A stretch of DNA of 64,000 bases from UBA11574 sp963752565 (GCA_963752565.1 CAVVZC010000006.1:365441-429440), one strand, 5' to 3'. Shown: positions 25,758-34,791, counted from the stretch's first letter. Notes: generated from the letters alone by a model not told the origin. Program-made: numbers and translations.

Positions 25758-26624
25758 GTGAAAGAGTTGGTGGTGATAAGCGGCAAAGGTGGTACCGGCA
25801 AAACCAGCCTGATGGCAGCCTTTGCATCATTGGCTGAAAACAAAGTTCTTTGCGATGCAGATGTGGATGCGGCAGATCTCCATCTGCTCATGGACCCCGA
25901 TATAAAAGAAAGCCACGATTTTCAGGGCGGCGGTATCGCGATTATTAACCCGAACAAATGCACCCAATGCGGCCTTTGCAGAGATCTGTGCCGCTGGGAT
26001 GCTGTGAGTGAAGCGTTTGAAGTCGATCCCATTGAATGTGAAGGGTGTGGTGTCTGTGTTGATTTTTGTCCGGAAGAGGCCATCGACTTCCCCATAAAAA
26101 CCTGTGGGGAGTGGTTTATCTCAAATACCCGTTTTGGTCCAATGGTCCATGCCAGATTGGGTATTGCGGAAGAAAACTCCGGCAAACTGGTTGCCCTTGT
26201 CCGGCAGGAGGCCAAAAAACTGGCCGAAAAAAATAAATTGGACCTGTTGATCACAGACGGACCGCCGGGTGTGGGATGTCCGGTGATCGCTTCTGTAGGC
26301 GGCGCTTCAGCCGTACTTGTCGTTGCCGAGCCGACGGTTTCCGGATTACATGATATGGAGAGGGTGGCACAACTGGCCGCTCATTTTAAGGTCCCGGGGA
26401 TGGTGTGTGTCAACAAATTCGACCTAAATTTTGATCAAACAGAGGCGATCGAAAAACTGGCAAAAGAAAAAAAGATGACGGTGGTGGGACGGGTCCCGTT
26501 TGATCCTGTTTTTACAAAATCCATGGTCCAAGGACAAACCGTTTTGGAATATGTAGGCAACTCAGAGATTCGAAGCAGCATAAGTGAAATTTGGCGAAAT
26601 ATTAGAAACCAACTGGTGATTTAA
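25758..26624 (+). CDS. MinD-superfamily ATPase with inserted ferredoxin domain (second of pair)
   Basis: 288 residues starting with GTG after a GGGAG site. Same architecture as its neighbour: SGKGGTGKTSL, CTQCGLCRDLCRWDAV, CEGCGVCVDFCPEEAI and TDGPPGVGCPVIAS. The 15-bp gap to the first ATPase indicates one transcript and probably a heterodimer. Confidence 0.92.
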   Translation: MKELVVISGKGGTGKTSLMAAFASLAENKVLCDADVDAADLHLLMDPDIKESHDFQGGGIAIINPNKCTQCGLCRDLCRWDAVSEAFEVDPIECEGCGVCVDFCPEEAIDFPIKTCGEWFISNTRFGPMVHARLGIAEENSGKLVALVRQEAKKLAEKNKLDLLITDGPPGVGCPVIASVGGASAVLVVAEPTVSGLHDMERVAQLAAHFKVPGMVCVNKFDLNFDQTEAIEKLAKEKKMTVVGRVPFDPVFTKSMVQGQTVLEYVGNSEIRSSISEIWRNIRNQLVI

Positions 26625-26669
26625 AAGCAACATGTAATTTAAAATTTGTTGATAAGGAGGATGTTTAAA

Positions 26670-27050
26670 ATGAAAAATGGAAGAATTGCTATTCCGTCTG
26701 TAGATAATGGCGGACTTGATGGTCAAAGATCCGGGCATTTTGGTCACTGCGATGTATTTACTCTGGTGGATGTGGAAGGCGGAGAGATTAAAGAGGTCTC
26801 AACGATACCGAACCAGGAACATGTTCAGGGGGGATGTATGGTCCCTGTTAATTTCTTGGCAGGACAAAAGGTTAGCGCTTTAATTGTAGGCGGTATCGGT
26901 ATGCGTCCCCTGATGGGCTTCAGACAGGTGGGCATTGACGTATACCACGATGCTGTTCAGCCTGAAATCAGACCGGTTGTGGAAGATCTGATTGCTGGTA
27001 AACTGAGGATAATTTCAGATGACCAGGTTTGCGGCGGCGGACAAGGTTGA
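26670..27050 (+). CDS. NifX-like iron-molybdenum cofactor-binding protein
   Basis: 126 residues from the ATG at 26670, chosen because AAGGAGG (26654-26660) is nine bases upstream; in-frame TTG 26646 and ATG 26661 are less fitting. Motifs are IPSVDNGGLDGQRSGHFGHC and ALIVGGIGMRPLMGFR. The C-terminus VCGGGQG is a possible metal ligand. It is one of several NifX-fold proteins in the locus. Confidence 0.88.
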   Translation: MKNGRIAIPSVDNGGLDGQRSGHFGHCDVFTLVDVEGGEIKEVSTIPNQEHVQGGCMVPVNFLAGQKVSALIVGGIGMRPLMGFRQVGIDVYHDAVQPEIRPVVEDLIAGKLRIISDDQVCGGGQG

Positions 27051-27131
27051 ATGTAACCAAGTATTAATAATTTGCATTCATTTCGTCTTCGTCGTTCCTT
27101 ATAATACAAAAAAACAAGGGGACATGGAACA

Positions 27132-27491
27132 ATGAAAATAGCTGTTACATCTCAGGGAACCAACCTTGATTCACAGGTCGATCCCCGTTTCGGGCGGGCC
27201 GCCTACATCCTCATTGTGGACACGGAAACCTTTGAATTTGAAGTGCTGGACAACAAAGAAAATGCAAATGCACTCAAAGGTGCCGGTATTCAGGCCGCCT
27301 CAATGGTAAGTGACAAAAGTGCAGAGGCTCTTTTGACCGGTTATTGCGGACCTAAAGCGTTTATGACCCTGGAAGCTGCAAAAATACGGGTGGCCAACGA
27401 TATTGAAGGCACTGTCAGAGATGCCGTAAAATCTTTTAATGAAGGAAAGCTGACATTTGCCGACAAGGCAAATGTTGAAGGTCAATGGTAA
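27132..27491 (+). CDS. NifX-like iron-molybdenum cofactor-binding protein (ORP-like)
   Basis: 119 residues, single NifX domain (MKIAVTSQGTNLDSQVDPRF, then GRAAYILIVD and ALLTGYCGPKAFMTLEAAKI). It is the closest in size and wording to the stand-alone ORP protein. It resembles the domain at 21941 but lacks the tail. Last NifX gene of the cluster. Confidence 0.88.
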   Translation: MKIAVTSQGTNLDSQVDPRFGRAAYILIVDTETFEFEVLDNKENANALKGAGIQAASMVSDKSAEALLTGYCGPKAFMTLEAAKIRVANDIEGTVRDAVKSFNEGKLTFADKANVEGQW

Positions 27492-27736
27492 GAAAATAAA
27501 GGGTTGAATAGAATGTTGGACACTTGCTGTCTTGATGATTAAAATGAACGCAATTATCAATGTCGATTCGAAGCAACTATTTGATCAACTATCTTCAACC
27601 TAAACTGAGCGTTTCAAATAGTGACAGGGCTAAAAAAGTAATAATTATAATTATAAATTCTAAAGTCGCTAGTGGGTCTCATCTAATAGGTGGATTTATT
27701 AAGAAAAAAATTGTCACCATTTGAAACCCATCGGGC

Positions 27737-27840
27737 TTGCCGAGTTTATCCCGCCTTTGGCGGGACTGCGTTATGAGACATTTGCAGTAGCAGACTACGG
27801 CTGCATGTCTCATGCCTTGCATCTCCGGCAAACTCGACAA
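27737..27840. repeat. structured intergenic repeat
   Basis: TTGCCGAGTTT at 27737-27747 is mirrored by AAACTCGACAA at 27830-27840. Nested inside are CCCGCC/GGCGGG and TGAGACAT with ATGTCTCA. A related piece (CGAGTTTGCCG, GATGCAAGGC) is seen at 55046-55110. The rest of the gap 27492-27872 holds nothing recognisable. Confidence 0.5.
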
Positions 27841-27872
27841 TCGCTCAATTTAGGTTCAATTAAGAGGGTTTC

Positions 27873-29213
27873 ATGAATTTTCTAATTATCGGCGGTGACG
27901 CTGCCGGTATGAGCGCTGCAAGCAGAGCGAAGAGAAATAATCCGGATCTCGATGTCACGGTACTGGAAAAGACCATGGATGTTTCCTACAGCGCTTGTGG
28001 CATGCCGTATAATATTGCGGATCCGGAAAGAGCGATCGAAGACCTTGTGGTCCGACAGGCCCATGTATTCAGGGAAAAACAGGACATCAACCTGTTGACC
28101 GGGCATTGTGTTGAATCCATTGATACCGTTGGACGGACTGTTTCCGGAACAACTTTTCAGGGCAAAGCCTTTGACTTTTCCTATGATAAATTGCTGATTG
28201 CGACCGGAGGCGCTCCGATCATCCCGGATCTGAAGGGTTTTGATCTTCCGGGGGTGATGGCCCTGAAAAATCTGGATGACGGTCGAAAAATAAAAGCATA
28301 TATCCACTCCAACAATGTTAAAAAAGTCGTTATCATTGGTATGGGTTATATTGCCCTTGAAATGTGTGAAGCCCTCAGGGCACGATCCATCGATGTTGAT
28401 ATGATCAAACCTCGGCCAGCGTTTCTGCCATGGATTGGCAAAGAATTGGCCGAAGTTATCAGAAAAGAGATTGAAACCCATCAGATAAAATTGCACCTTG
28501 GGCACTCCATTGATAAAATCGGTGCCGGGAATGGACGGTTAAACGTCGTTTGTTCAGATCTCGTTCTCGAAGCCGATATGGTGTTGGTGGCCATTGGAAT
28601 AAAACCTAATAGCAAATTGGCCAAACAGGCAGGTCTTGATCTCGGCGTAAAGAACGCCATTGCCGTGAACAAAAAACTTCAGACTTCCAATGAAAACATC
28701 TATGCCGCCGGAGATTGTGCCGATGCATACCACGTGGTCACCGGCGAAAAAATATGGATACCACTGGCCTTAAGGGCCAACCGGGCCGGCTGGGCCGTTG
28801 CCGACAATGTTTGCGGAAAGCCGGTTGAACTCCCGGGCATAGCAGGTACGGCGGTTTTTAAAGTCTTCGATCTCGAAGTGGCACGAACAGGATTGACCGT
28901 GGACGAAGCCAAACATTTTGGTTTCGACCCTGTAAAAGTGACGATCAAAACCCGGTCTCGGGCCCATGCTCATCCCGGTGCTTCAAAGATTCATGTTCAT
29001 ATGGTTGGTGAGAAAAAAACCGGACGTCTTTTAGGCATCCAGATGGTGGGTAAGGAAGGCGTCGCCCATCGGATCAATGCCGTTGCCGTTGCACTTCATA
29101 ACCAAATGACTGTTAAAGATTACTCTCAAACCGATCTGGCATACGCCCCACCCTTTGGACCCACATGGGATCCAACATTGACCGCAGCCAATCAGTTGCT
29201 AAAAAAAATGTAA
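27873..29213 (+). CDS. FAD-dependent CoA-disulfide reductase-like oxidoreductase
   Basis: 446 residues of the pyridine-nucleotide disulfide oxidoreductase class. FAD motif GGDAAGMSAASRAKR at the N-terminus, redox Cys in SYSACGMPYN (single-Cys type of CoA-disulfide reductase and NADH oxidase), NAD fold VVIIGMGYIALEM, second FAD motif NIYAAGDCADAY, and a dimerisation domain. Reduces CoA disulfides, polysulfide or similar with NAD(P)H. A related gene with a rhodanese domain is at 33007. GAGGG precedes the start. Confidence 0.9.
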   Translation: MNFLIIGGDAAGMSAASRAKRNNPDLDVTVLEKTMDVSYSACGMPYNIADPERAIEDLVVRQAHVFREKQDINLLTGHCVESIDTVGRTVSGTTFQGKAFDFSYDKLLIATGGAPIIPDLKGFDLPGVMALKNLDDGRKIKAYIHSNNVKKVVIIGMGYIALEMCEALRARSIDVDMIKPRPAFLPWIGKELAEVIRKEIETHQIKLHLGHSIDKIGAGNGRLNVVCSDLVLEADMVLVAIGIKPNSKLAKQAGLDLGVKNAIAVNKKLQTSNENIYAAGDCADAYHVVTGEKIWIPLALRANRAGWAVADNVCGKPVELPGIAGTAVFKVFDLEVARTGLTVDEAKHFGFDPVKVTIKTRSRAHAHPGASKIHVHMVGEKKTGRLLGIQMVGKEGVAHRINAVAVALHNQMTVKDYSQTDLAYAPPFGPTWDPTLTAANQLLKKM

Positions 29214-29226
29214 AAACATTCAAAAA

Positions 29227-29760
29227 ATGGAAAGACAAACACACAATAAAGGATATATTCAAATTTACACCGGTGATGGTAAAGGCAAAACAACCGCAGC
29301 AATCGGCTTGGCCATAAGGGCCGCCGGGTATGGGATGAAAACCTATATCGGTCAGTTCATGAAGGGTCAGCACTATGGTGAATTGACAGCGCTACGCGAT
29401 CACCCCTGTATCACCATCGAGCAGTATGGAGATGTCGAGTGTGTTCATAGAGAAGAAATAACGCAAAAACATATAGACCAGGCACAACAAGGCCTTAAAC
29501 AAGCACGAAAAGCGATGCATTCCCATCAATACGACATTATCATTCTCGATGAAATTAACGTAGCAGTCTGGTTTGATTTAATTACCACTGAAGACGTGAT
29601 TGAACTCCTTAATGATCGACCTGAAAATGTGGAAGTTATTTTGACCGGCCGCCGAGCTCCTGAAGCGTTTTTAGAAATGGCCGATCTGGTCAGTGATATA
29701 ACAGAAATTAAACATTATTATAACCGTGGGGTTAAAGCGAGAACCGGGATCGAGCGATAG
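29227..29760 (+). CDS. cobO: corrinoid adenosyltransferase CobO/BtuR-like
   Basis: 177 residues. GYIQIYTGDGKGKTTAAIGL holds the P-loop that binds ATP in an inverted mode. FMKGQHYGE and DIIILDEINVAVWF are family motifs. It transfers the adenosyl group of ATP to cob(I)alamin or precursors. Thirteen bases after the flavoprotein gene, so probably co-transcribed; corrinoids are needed for the Wood-Ljungdahl methyl branch. Confidence 0.92.
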   Translation: MERQTHNKGYIQIYTGDGKGKTTAAIGLAIRAAGYGMKTYIGQFMKGQHYGELTALRDHPCITIEQYGDVECVHREEITQKHIDQAQQGLKQARKAMHSHQYDIIILDEINVAVWFDLITTEDVIELLNDRPENVEVILTGRRAPEAFLEMADLVSDITEIKHYYNRGVKARTGIER

Positions 29761-29778
29761 ACGATCCCGGTTTTAAAA
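29742..29778 (+). terminator. intrinsic terminator after cobO
   Basis: ACCGGGATCG and CGATCCCGGT pair around the cobO stop codon, followed by TTTTAAAA. The stop TAG lies in the loop. Confidence 0.8.
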
Positions 29779-29841
29779 AGTTTGCACAACGCACATCAAG
29801 TATCTGAAATTTTGGTTGATTTATCATGTATCCTTAATAGG

Positions 29842-30186
29842 TTAATGGTAATCATGTGTCCCCGAAAGGACCGGGATCCCGGTGTTATGCTCCAGGATTT
29901 TAGCCATTTTCTGGGCATCAAGGTAAGGGCACTCTGGTTTGGCTTTGGCAAAACATGTGCTTAAATAAATCTTATCCGGTTTCATTTCCAACATTTTTAT
30001 TGCCATACCCATGTTTGCAACCAAAGATCGTCCCGGACATTCACATTTTACAAACGCGACAACCGAAGACGGTTCTTCGATTTCACCTTCTCCAAGAGCC
30101 GCCGCCTTGAGACACCGCCATTCTCCTACACAGCCATACCCGGTATCCATGTAAGCACCACACCCGACGATTGCAATTTTTTCCAT
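29842..30186 (-). CDS. CGGC-domain protein
   Basis: 114 residues resembling the putative metal-binding CGGC family: IAIVGCGAYMDTGYGCVGEW, then FVKCECPGRSLVANM, IYLSTCFAKAKPECPYLDAQ and a short C-terminus. Seven Cys suggest a metal or Fe-S site. A strong AAGGAGG precedes the ATG. It converges on cobO, and the palindrome site C lies about 185 bp upstream, linking it to the same putative regulator as the ORP-like locus. Confidence 0.82.
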   Translation of the reverse strand: MEKIAIVGCGAYMDTGYGCVGEWRCLKAAALGEGEIEEPSSVVAFVKCECPGRSLVANMGMAIKMLEMKPDKIYLSTCFAKAKPECPYLDAQKMAKILEHNTGIPVLSGTHDYH

Positions 30187-30369
30187 TTCAACCTCCTTTT
30201 CTCTCCGTTTTAAGTATGTTGAATCTCAATACATTTTATAATAAGATCAGCACATTCAATCATTTTCTTTAATAACATAACGCTCTATAAAGCCATGTAC
30301 ATGTGCGACAATTGTGGGGCACTCGCCCACAAGAGAAATCAAAAAATGTTTTATATTGCAAATTTAAAG

Positions 30370-30389
30370 TTATGAGCATAAACTCATTA
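30370..30389. promoter_or_regulatory. palindromic operator, site C
   Basis: TTATGAGCATAAACTCATTA, the most symmetric of three copies. On the minus strand a TTGACT (about 30414-30419) lies upstream, so it could control the CGGC-domain gene. On the plus strand it precedes the broken metallo-hydrolase. Direction undecided. Confidence 0.55.
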
Positions 30390-30446
30390 GCGGCAACTTA
30401 AAACTTATGTTTTTTTTAGTCAATATTTTTTATTATTTTTATTCAT

Positions 30447-30888
30447 GCAAAAGAACTGGAAGGAATTCACTATCCTCATCCGTTGGATTACCGCAATGTT
30501 GAAGATTATATCGAAGATGTTGAGGAAACCGAGCAGATCCGATTTTAGAGATACAAAAATTCTACCAGGCCTCCATGTATTTCATACACCGGTTCATACA
30601 GAAAGCGGTTTGACCGTAATGATCGATACTTCTGGCGGAAAGGCCGCCATTGCCGGATTTTGCGTAATCGACGATAACTTCAATCCCCCGATACAAATTT
30701 AGGCCATGGAAATAAAAGTTATTCCTCCCGGTACCCATGTTGATGTCTACGAGTCATATGATATAATGATGAAAATTAAAGATATGGCCGATATACTGAT
30801 AGCCCTCCATGAACCGAAATTTGCGTCAATAGATACGATTCCTTCGCCGTCACAGATCATCAAAAAAAAATTGTTCGTAAGTGGATAG
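30447..30888 (+). pseudogene. metallo-beta-lactamase-fold hydrolase remnant
   Basis: Only the C-terminal part of an N-acyl-homoserine-lactonase-like MBL protein is left. HPLDYRNVEDYIEDVEETEQ is in one frame. ILPGLHVFHTPVHTESGLTV (the GLxxxHTPxH metal motif) continues in another. After FNPPIQI there is an in-frame TAG, and the same frame resumes with VIPPGTHVDVYESYDIMMKI. So there is a missing 5' part, one frameshift and one stop. Clearly decayed. Confidence 0.75.
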
Positions 30889-30898
30889 CACAACAGCC

Positions 30899-30941
30899 AA
30901 AAAGCAAATCCCGCCATTTTTGGGGCGGGATTTGCTTTTAA
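30899..30941. terminator. strong bidirectional terminator hairpin
   Basis: AAAGCAAATCCCGCC pairs with GGCGGGATTTGCTTTT over a short loop. A-run on one side and T-run on the other allow use on both strands. Confidence 0.8.
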
Positions 30942-31013
30942 CGTCTGTAATAATGGGTTAGCGCCTTTAGCGGCGCTGCTTTTTTAGCTTTAAATTTTAT
31001 ACTCTAACGATCT

Positions 31014-31166
31014 TTATTCTTTGTATGTTCTTGGTTTTTGCCTTCGATCTAAACCACCTCTTCTTTCTTTGCCAGATCTCCGTTCGGGTATGTGAGAAGT
31101 ATAATTAAACTCCCGCCTATCCGCACCTGACCGCCGGCCTCCATTATCGGGCAATAGTTGAATCAT
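31014..31166 (-). CDS. small Arg-rich hypothetical protein with RRSG repeats
   Basis: 50 residues from the ATG at 31166 (a longer frame starts at 31211). It is rich in the pattern GRRSGADRRE and RRSGKERRGGLDRR, a low-complexity style seen in small Desulfobacterota proteins. Very basic, possibly nucleic-acid binding. No ribosome-binding site is obvious. Confidence 0.5.
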   Translation of the reverse strand: MIQLLPDNGGRRSGADRREFNYTSHIPERRSGKERRGGLDRRQKPRTYKE

Positions 31167-31440
31167 GATAAATACAGATTGTTTTTGAATCTTTATATAG
31201 ATGTTTAGCAAGCAAAAGATTCGTCTTGTTGATCAATGCTTGTTTAAATTGTTTACTGTCTTAATGCAAAAATCATGCAGAATAAATCATTTTTTTTAGT
31301 CTCATACATTTCAATTGGTTAGCAAATATTCAAAAACAACAGCTTTAAAAATTATGAAATAGATATCACAATTTCTGTTACATTTGTTACACATTGGGAA
31401 ATTCAGGTAACAGGAAAAACTGCAAAAAAATATATACTTA

Positions 31441-31603
31441 GTGTCGATCCATAAATGAGTATTTTTGTTCAAGATCCCCCGCTGGAAAGAACGGGATAAA
31501 AAGGCATGCGAAAAAATAAACACAGACATATGTTTTATATTTCGACGATTATTTTTTGAGCATAACGCAGAGATTGGGCAAAAAGACCATTTATGGATGG
31601 GAA
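31441..31603. mobile_element. MITE-like repeat element, copy 2
   Basis: Begins GTGTCGATCCATAAATGAGT then TTTTTGTTC, and ends GGGCAAAAAGACCATTTATG then GATGGG. The right end is the reverse complement of the left end of copy 1 (12708), with about 24 of 26 bases equal, and the left end matches copy 1's inner right arm. So it is an inverted second copy with a different middle. The rest of the gap 31212-31642 is AT-rich and empty. Confidence 0.6.
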
Positions 31604-31642
31604 GTAGTTAGCCCTTTGCCTCCAAAGACATAAATCGGTTTA

Positions 31643-31912
31643 TCATTTATGTCTAAGTTTAACAAGGGTTGCTCCCCAACCACCGGCTTCGATAGGAGCA
31701 TTACTAAATGATTCCACCATTGGATTTTTTTTCAAAAGTCTTCGAACGCGATCTTTCAGTATTCCCCGGCCCTTTCCATGAACAATTCGTACTGAATATA
31801 TTCCCTCATCAATACAGGCGGCAAAATAATCTGTAAGAAGGTCCGGTATCTCTTTGGGTTTAAAGGTATGAAGATCTAAAACATCTTCTATGGGTATTTT
31901 TACAGGTTTCAT
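31643..31912 (-). CDS. Smr-domain protein
   Basis: 89 residues, a stand-alone Smr domain as in the MutS2 C-terminus: LDLHTFKPKEIPDLLTDYF and VRIVHGKGRGILKDRVRRLL, ending in the GWGATLVKL strand. The LDLH and HGKG motifs carry the nuclease/DNA-binding residues. It may be an endonuclease acting on DNA or mRNA; the specific role is unknown. Confidence 0.88.
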   Translation of the reverse strand: MKPVKIPIEDVLDLHTFKPKEIPDLLTDYFAACIDEGIYSVRIVHGKGRGILKDRVRRLLKKNPMVESFSNAPIEAGGWGATLVKLRHK

Positions 31913-32324
31913 GCTTAATAAATCCTAGTTTTTGAAAAAAGAATTATCCATGCAGCGGCTATTTATAAAAAGACCCCGACCCCTCAAATATTAAGGCTTT
32001 AAATTTCGAGTTGATCTGATATAGTATCATCTAGAATCTGCAATTGCCTATTTCTCCGCAGTTGTAAAGCGCAGGGCGCGAAGCTGTAATAAGCTACCGC
32101 GAACGCCCTGCAACACAACAAATGCGGTGAAAGCGGTGATCCCGAAGGGTAAAAAATTTTGAAAAATTCATAATAGTCGATACACAGCATTAAAGTACAT
32201 TCGAATTTACCTCCAAACCGGATTTATCTGTTTATAAATATTGTTTATATTTTCCTTTTCAAAAATTTTCATGCAGTTTTTAGGTATCAAGATATCCGAC
32301 ACCTTATAGCAAAATGGATGTTAA
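31913..32324. other. intergenic region with long imperfect hairpin
   Basis: Around 32059-32122, GCAGTTGTAAAGCGCAGGGCG is nearly mirrored by CGCCCTGCAACACAACAAATGC. No gene seen. The 3' part is AT-rich and presumably holds the plsY promoter. Confidence 0.4.
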
Positions 32325-32930
32325 ATGATCAAGTACCTCGTGCTGCCTATTTTCGCCTATCTGTTGGGCTCCATCCCCTGGGGACTCATTCTGACCCGGT
32401 TGTTTACCTCCATTAACATCAGACAGATGGGAAGCGGAAATATCGGTGCAACGAATGTGGGGCGTATGGTTGGACCGGGGCTCGGAGTCCTGACCCTTGC
32501 CGGCGACATCCTAAAGGGGGCCTTTCCGGTCTGGTTGGCTGTATCAATGACAACTCCGAATGAAGTATGGGGTGCCCTTTACATTGCAATAGTCGCTTTT
32601 GCAGCTTTTACGGGACACCTTTATCCTGTCTATATGAAATTTAAAAACGGAGGAAAAGGGGTTGCAACTGCAGCAGGGTGCTTTGGCGTCATTTCACCTG
32701 TTGCACTGGTAATTCTGATTCTGGTTTTTATCATGTTTGTTTGCTGGTCGAACCGTGTTTCCCTCGCCTCCCTCGCCGCCGCTGCCGTCTTGCCTGTTGC
32801 AATCTGGAAAGCTACCGGCTCGGAAGTCATGCTTGGATGTGCCGTTGTAACGACGATATTCATCTATATTCGCCATGTGGATAACATCAAAAGGCTTCTG
32901 AAAGGCACGGAACCCCCCATTTTGGAATAA
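32325..32930 (+). CDS. plsY: glycerol-3-phosphate acyltransferase PlsY
   Basis: 201 residues, integral membrane protein with five or more helices. The three conserved motifs are visible: GSIPWGLILTR, then GSGNIGATNVGR and the third KFKNGGKGVATAAG. It transfers acyl from acyl-phosphate to glycerol-3-phosphate, the first step of phospholipid synthesis. Confidence 0.95.
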   Translation: MIKYLVLPIFAYLLGSIPWGLILTRLFTSINIRQMGSGNIGATNVGRMVGPGLGVLTLAGDILKGAFPVWLAVSMTTPNEVWGALYIAIVAFAAFTGHLYPVYMKFKNGGKGVATAAGCFGVISPVALVILILVFIMFVCWSNRVSLASLAAAAVLPVAIWKATGSEVMLGCAVVTTIFIYIRHVDNIKRLLKGTEPPILE

Positions 32931-33006
32931 TCAGATGGATAAGTTGAACAGCTGATTCATCTGGAAAAAAGTTAACACCTTGGTGTTTACCATTTAACAA
33001 ATGCTC

Positions 33007-34698
33007 CTATGGAATGTCTTTGAATTGTTTTACAGCCAGATACAACAAATATCCTCCGGATATATTTTGTACTTTAAAACCGTACTGTTTAAGAATTCGT
33101 AAAGCAAAATAAGATCGCTTCCCTTCATAGCAGTATGTCCATATTTCCCGATCAGTTGGTAGTTCTTGTATCCGATTTCTTAGCGCGGCCAAGGGGATAT
33201 GGACAGCATCTTTCACATGGCCCTTTCGAAATTCAAAAGGATCGCGAACATCAAGAAGGTATGCACCAGATTCTGACAGATCTCCCCAGTGAACGACTGA
33301 AGTATGGCCTCTTAACACATTAGAAGCTATCATACCCGCTATGTTTACAGGATCTTTTGCCGAACCATACTGAGGGGCATAGCATAATTCGGCTTCCTCA
33401 AGGTCGAACACGGTTCCATTATGCTGAATGGCTGTTGCAATAACGTCGACCCTTTTTTCAACACCTTCCTTTCCTACAGACTGGACACCTAATATTCGCC
33501 CGTTTTCCGTTGAAAAAATCAATTTCATAGTGATGGGCTTTGCACCCGGATAATAGCCGGCATAGTGACTCGGAGTGAGATAAATCTTTTCGTATGGCGG
33601 ACAGCGACCTGTCTTTCCTAACCGGCTTAAAGTTTTTTCAGTTATACCTGAAGCAGCAATTGTCAGACCGAGTACCCCACAAACCATTGTAGCCTGTGAG
33701 CCCCGAAATCGTGAAGGTTTAACACCATTGTTTCCCATAATGATATCGGCAGCAATTCGACCCTGACGGTTGGCCGGACCTGCCAGAGGAATCAAGCCTT
33801 GAGCATCGGTGACAAAGTTTTTTATCTCGACAGCATCACCCACAGCATAAATGTGTTCATCACTGGTTCGCATTTTTTCATCAACAAGAATACCCCCAAG
33901 ACTACCAAGAGTGAGACCTGCCGTTTTTGCGAGCTCAGTTTCCGGTCTAACACCGATGGCAAGGATGATCAGATCAGCCTCAACGGTTCGGCCGGACTTC
34001 AACATAACAGCAATCATACCATTGTCTTCTTGTTTGAATCCAATAACGGGACTTCCCAAAAGAAGCGATATGCCTTCGGCTTTGAGATGATCATGGATAA
34101 AAGCCGTAATTTCAGGGTCTAAAAATGGCATCACCTGGGGAAGCATTTCAATAATGGTGACATCGATTCCCTGTATCTTCAGATTTTCGGTCATTTCCAA
34201 ACCGATAAACCCACCACCGACAACTGCGGCTTTTTTCACCTTCCGGGTTTCAATCCAGTCGATAATCTTTCTCATATCTGGGATGGTTCGGAGCGGAAAG
34301 ATTCCAGGAAGCTCTATTCCCTCTAATCCTGGTTTTAATGGTGCGGCGCCGGGTGAAAGGACCAAGGTGTCGTAGTCTTCTTTGTAGACTTCCCCGGTTT
34401 CAAGGTTTTCGACTTCAATTTGTTTATTTTTTCGATCTATACATTTGACATTATTATTTGTCCTCACTTCGATATTTAGCTGTCTTTTAAACATCTCCGG
34501 CGAAGCAACGATAAGGGAACGTTCTTTCGGAATGACTTTGCCGATATGATAAGGCAAACCGCAATTGGCAAAAGAGATAAATGGTCCGCGTTCAAATACG
34601 ATAATTTCGGCATCTTCGTCCAGCCTTCGGGCCCTTGCGGCACAAGATGCGCCACCGGCAACACCGCCTATAATGAGAAGCTTTTTTCTGTTTGTCAT
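33007..34698 (-). CDS. CoA-disulfide reductase-like flavoprotein with rhodanese domain
   Basis: 563 residues. FAD motif GGVAGGASCAARARRLDE, redox Cys in SFANCGLPYHIG, NAD motif AAVVGGGFIGLEM, HIYAVGDAVE, dimerisation domain, then a rhodanese domain from about residue 460 (YLLDVRDPFEFRKGHVKDAV) with the active-site Cys in TYCYEGKRSY. Members of this CoADR-RHD group reduce CoA persulfides or polysulfides, which fits sulfur metabolism in a sulfate reducer. Confidence 0.93.
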   Translation of the reverse strand: MTNRKKLLIIGGVAGGASCAARARRLDEDAEIIVFERGPFISFANCGLPYHIGKVIPKERSLIVASPEMFKRQLNIEVRTNNNVKCIDRKNKQIEVENLETGEVYKEDYDTLVLSPGAAPLKPGLEGIELPGIFPLRTIPDMRKIIDWIETRKVKKAAVVGGGFIGLEMTENLKIQGIDVTIIEMLPQVMPFLDPEITAFIHDHLKAEGISLLLGSPVIGFKQEDNGMIAVMLKSGRTVEADLIILAIGVRPETELAKTAGLTLGSLGGILVDEKMRTSDEHIYAVGDAVEIKNFVTDAQGLIPLAGPANRQGRIAADIIMGNNGVKPSRFRGSQATMVCGVLGLTIAASGITEKTLSRLGKTGRCPPYEKIYLTPSHYAGYYPGAKPITMKLIFSTENGRILGVQSVGKEGVEKRVDVIATAIQHNGTVFDLEEAELCYAPQYGSAKDPVNIAGMIASNVLRGHTSVVHWGDLSESGAYLLDVRDPFEFRKGHVKDAVHIPLAALRNRIQELPTDREIWTYCYEGKRSYFALRILKQYGFKVQNISGGYLLYLAVKQFKDIP

Positions 34699-34791
34699 TT
34701 TACTATTCCCTTGTATCTTTTAGTCTGTTGTAACTCTTGCCCTAATTGATCGTAAATAAAATGGGGGGTTTTTATAAATTGTATATTTCAA

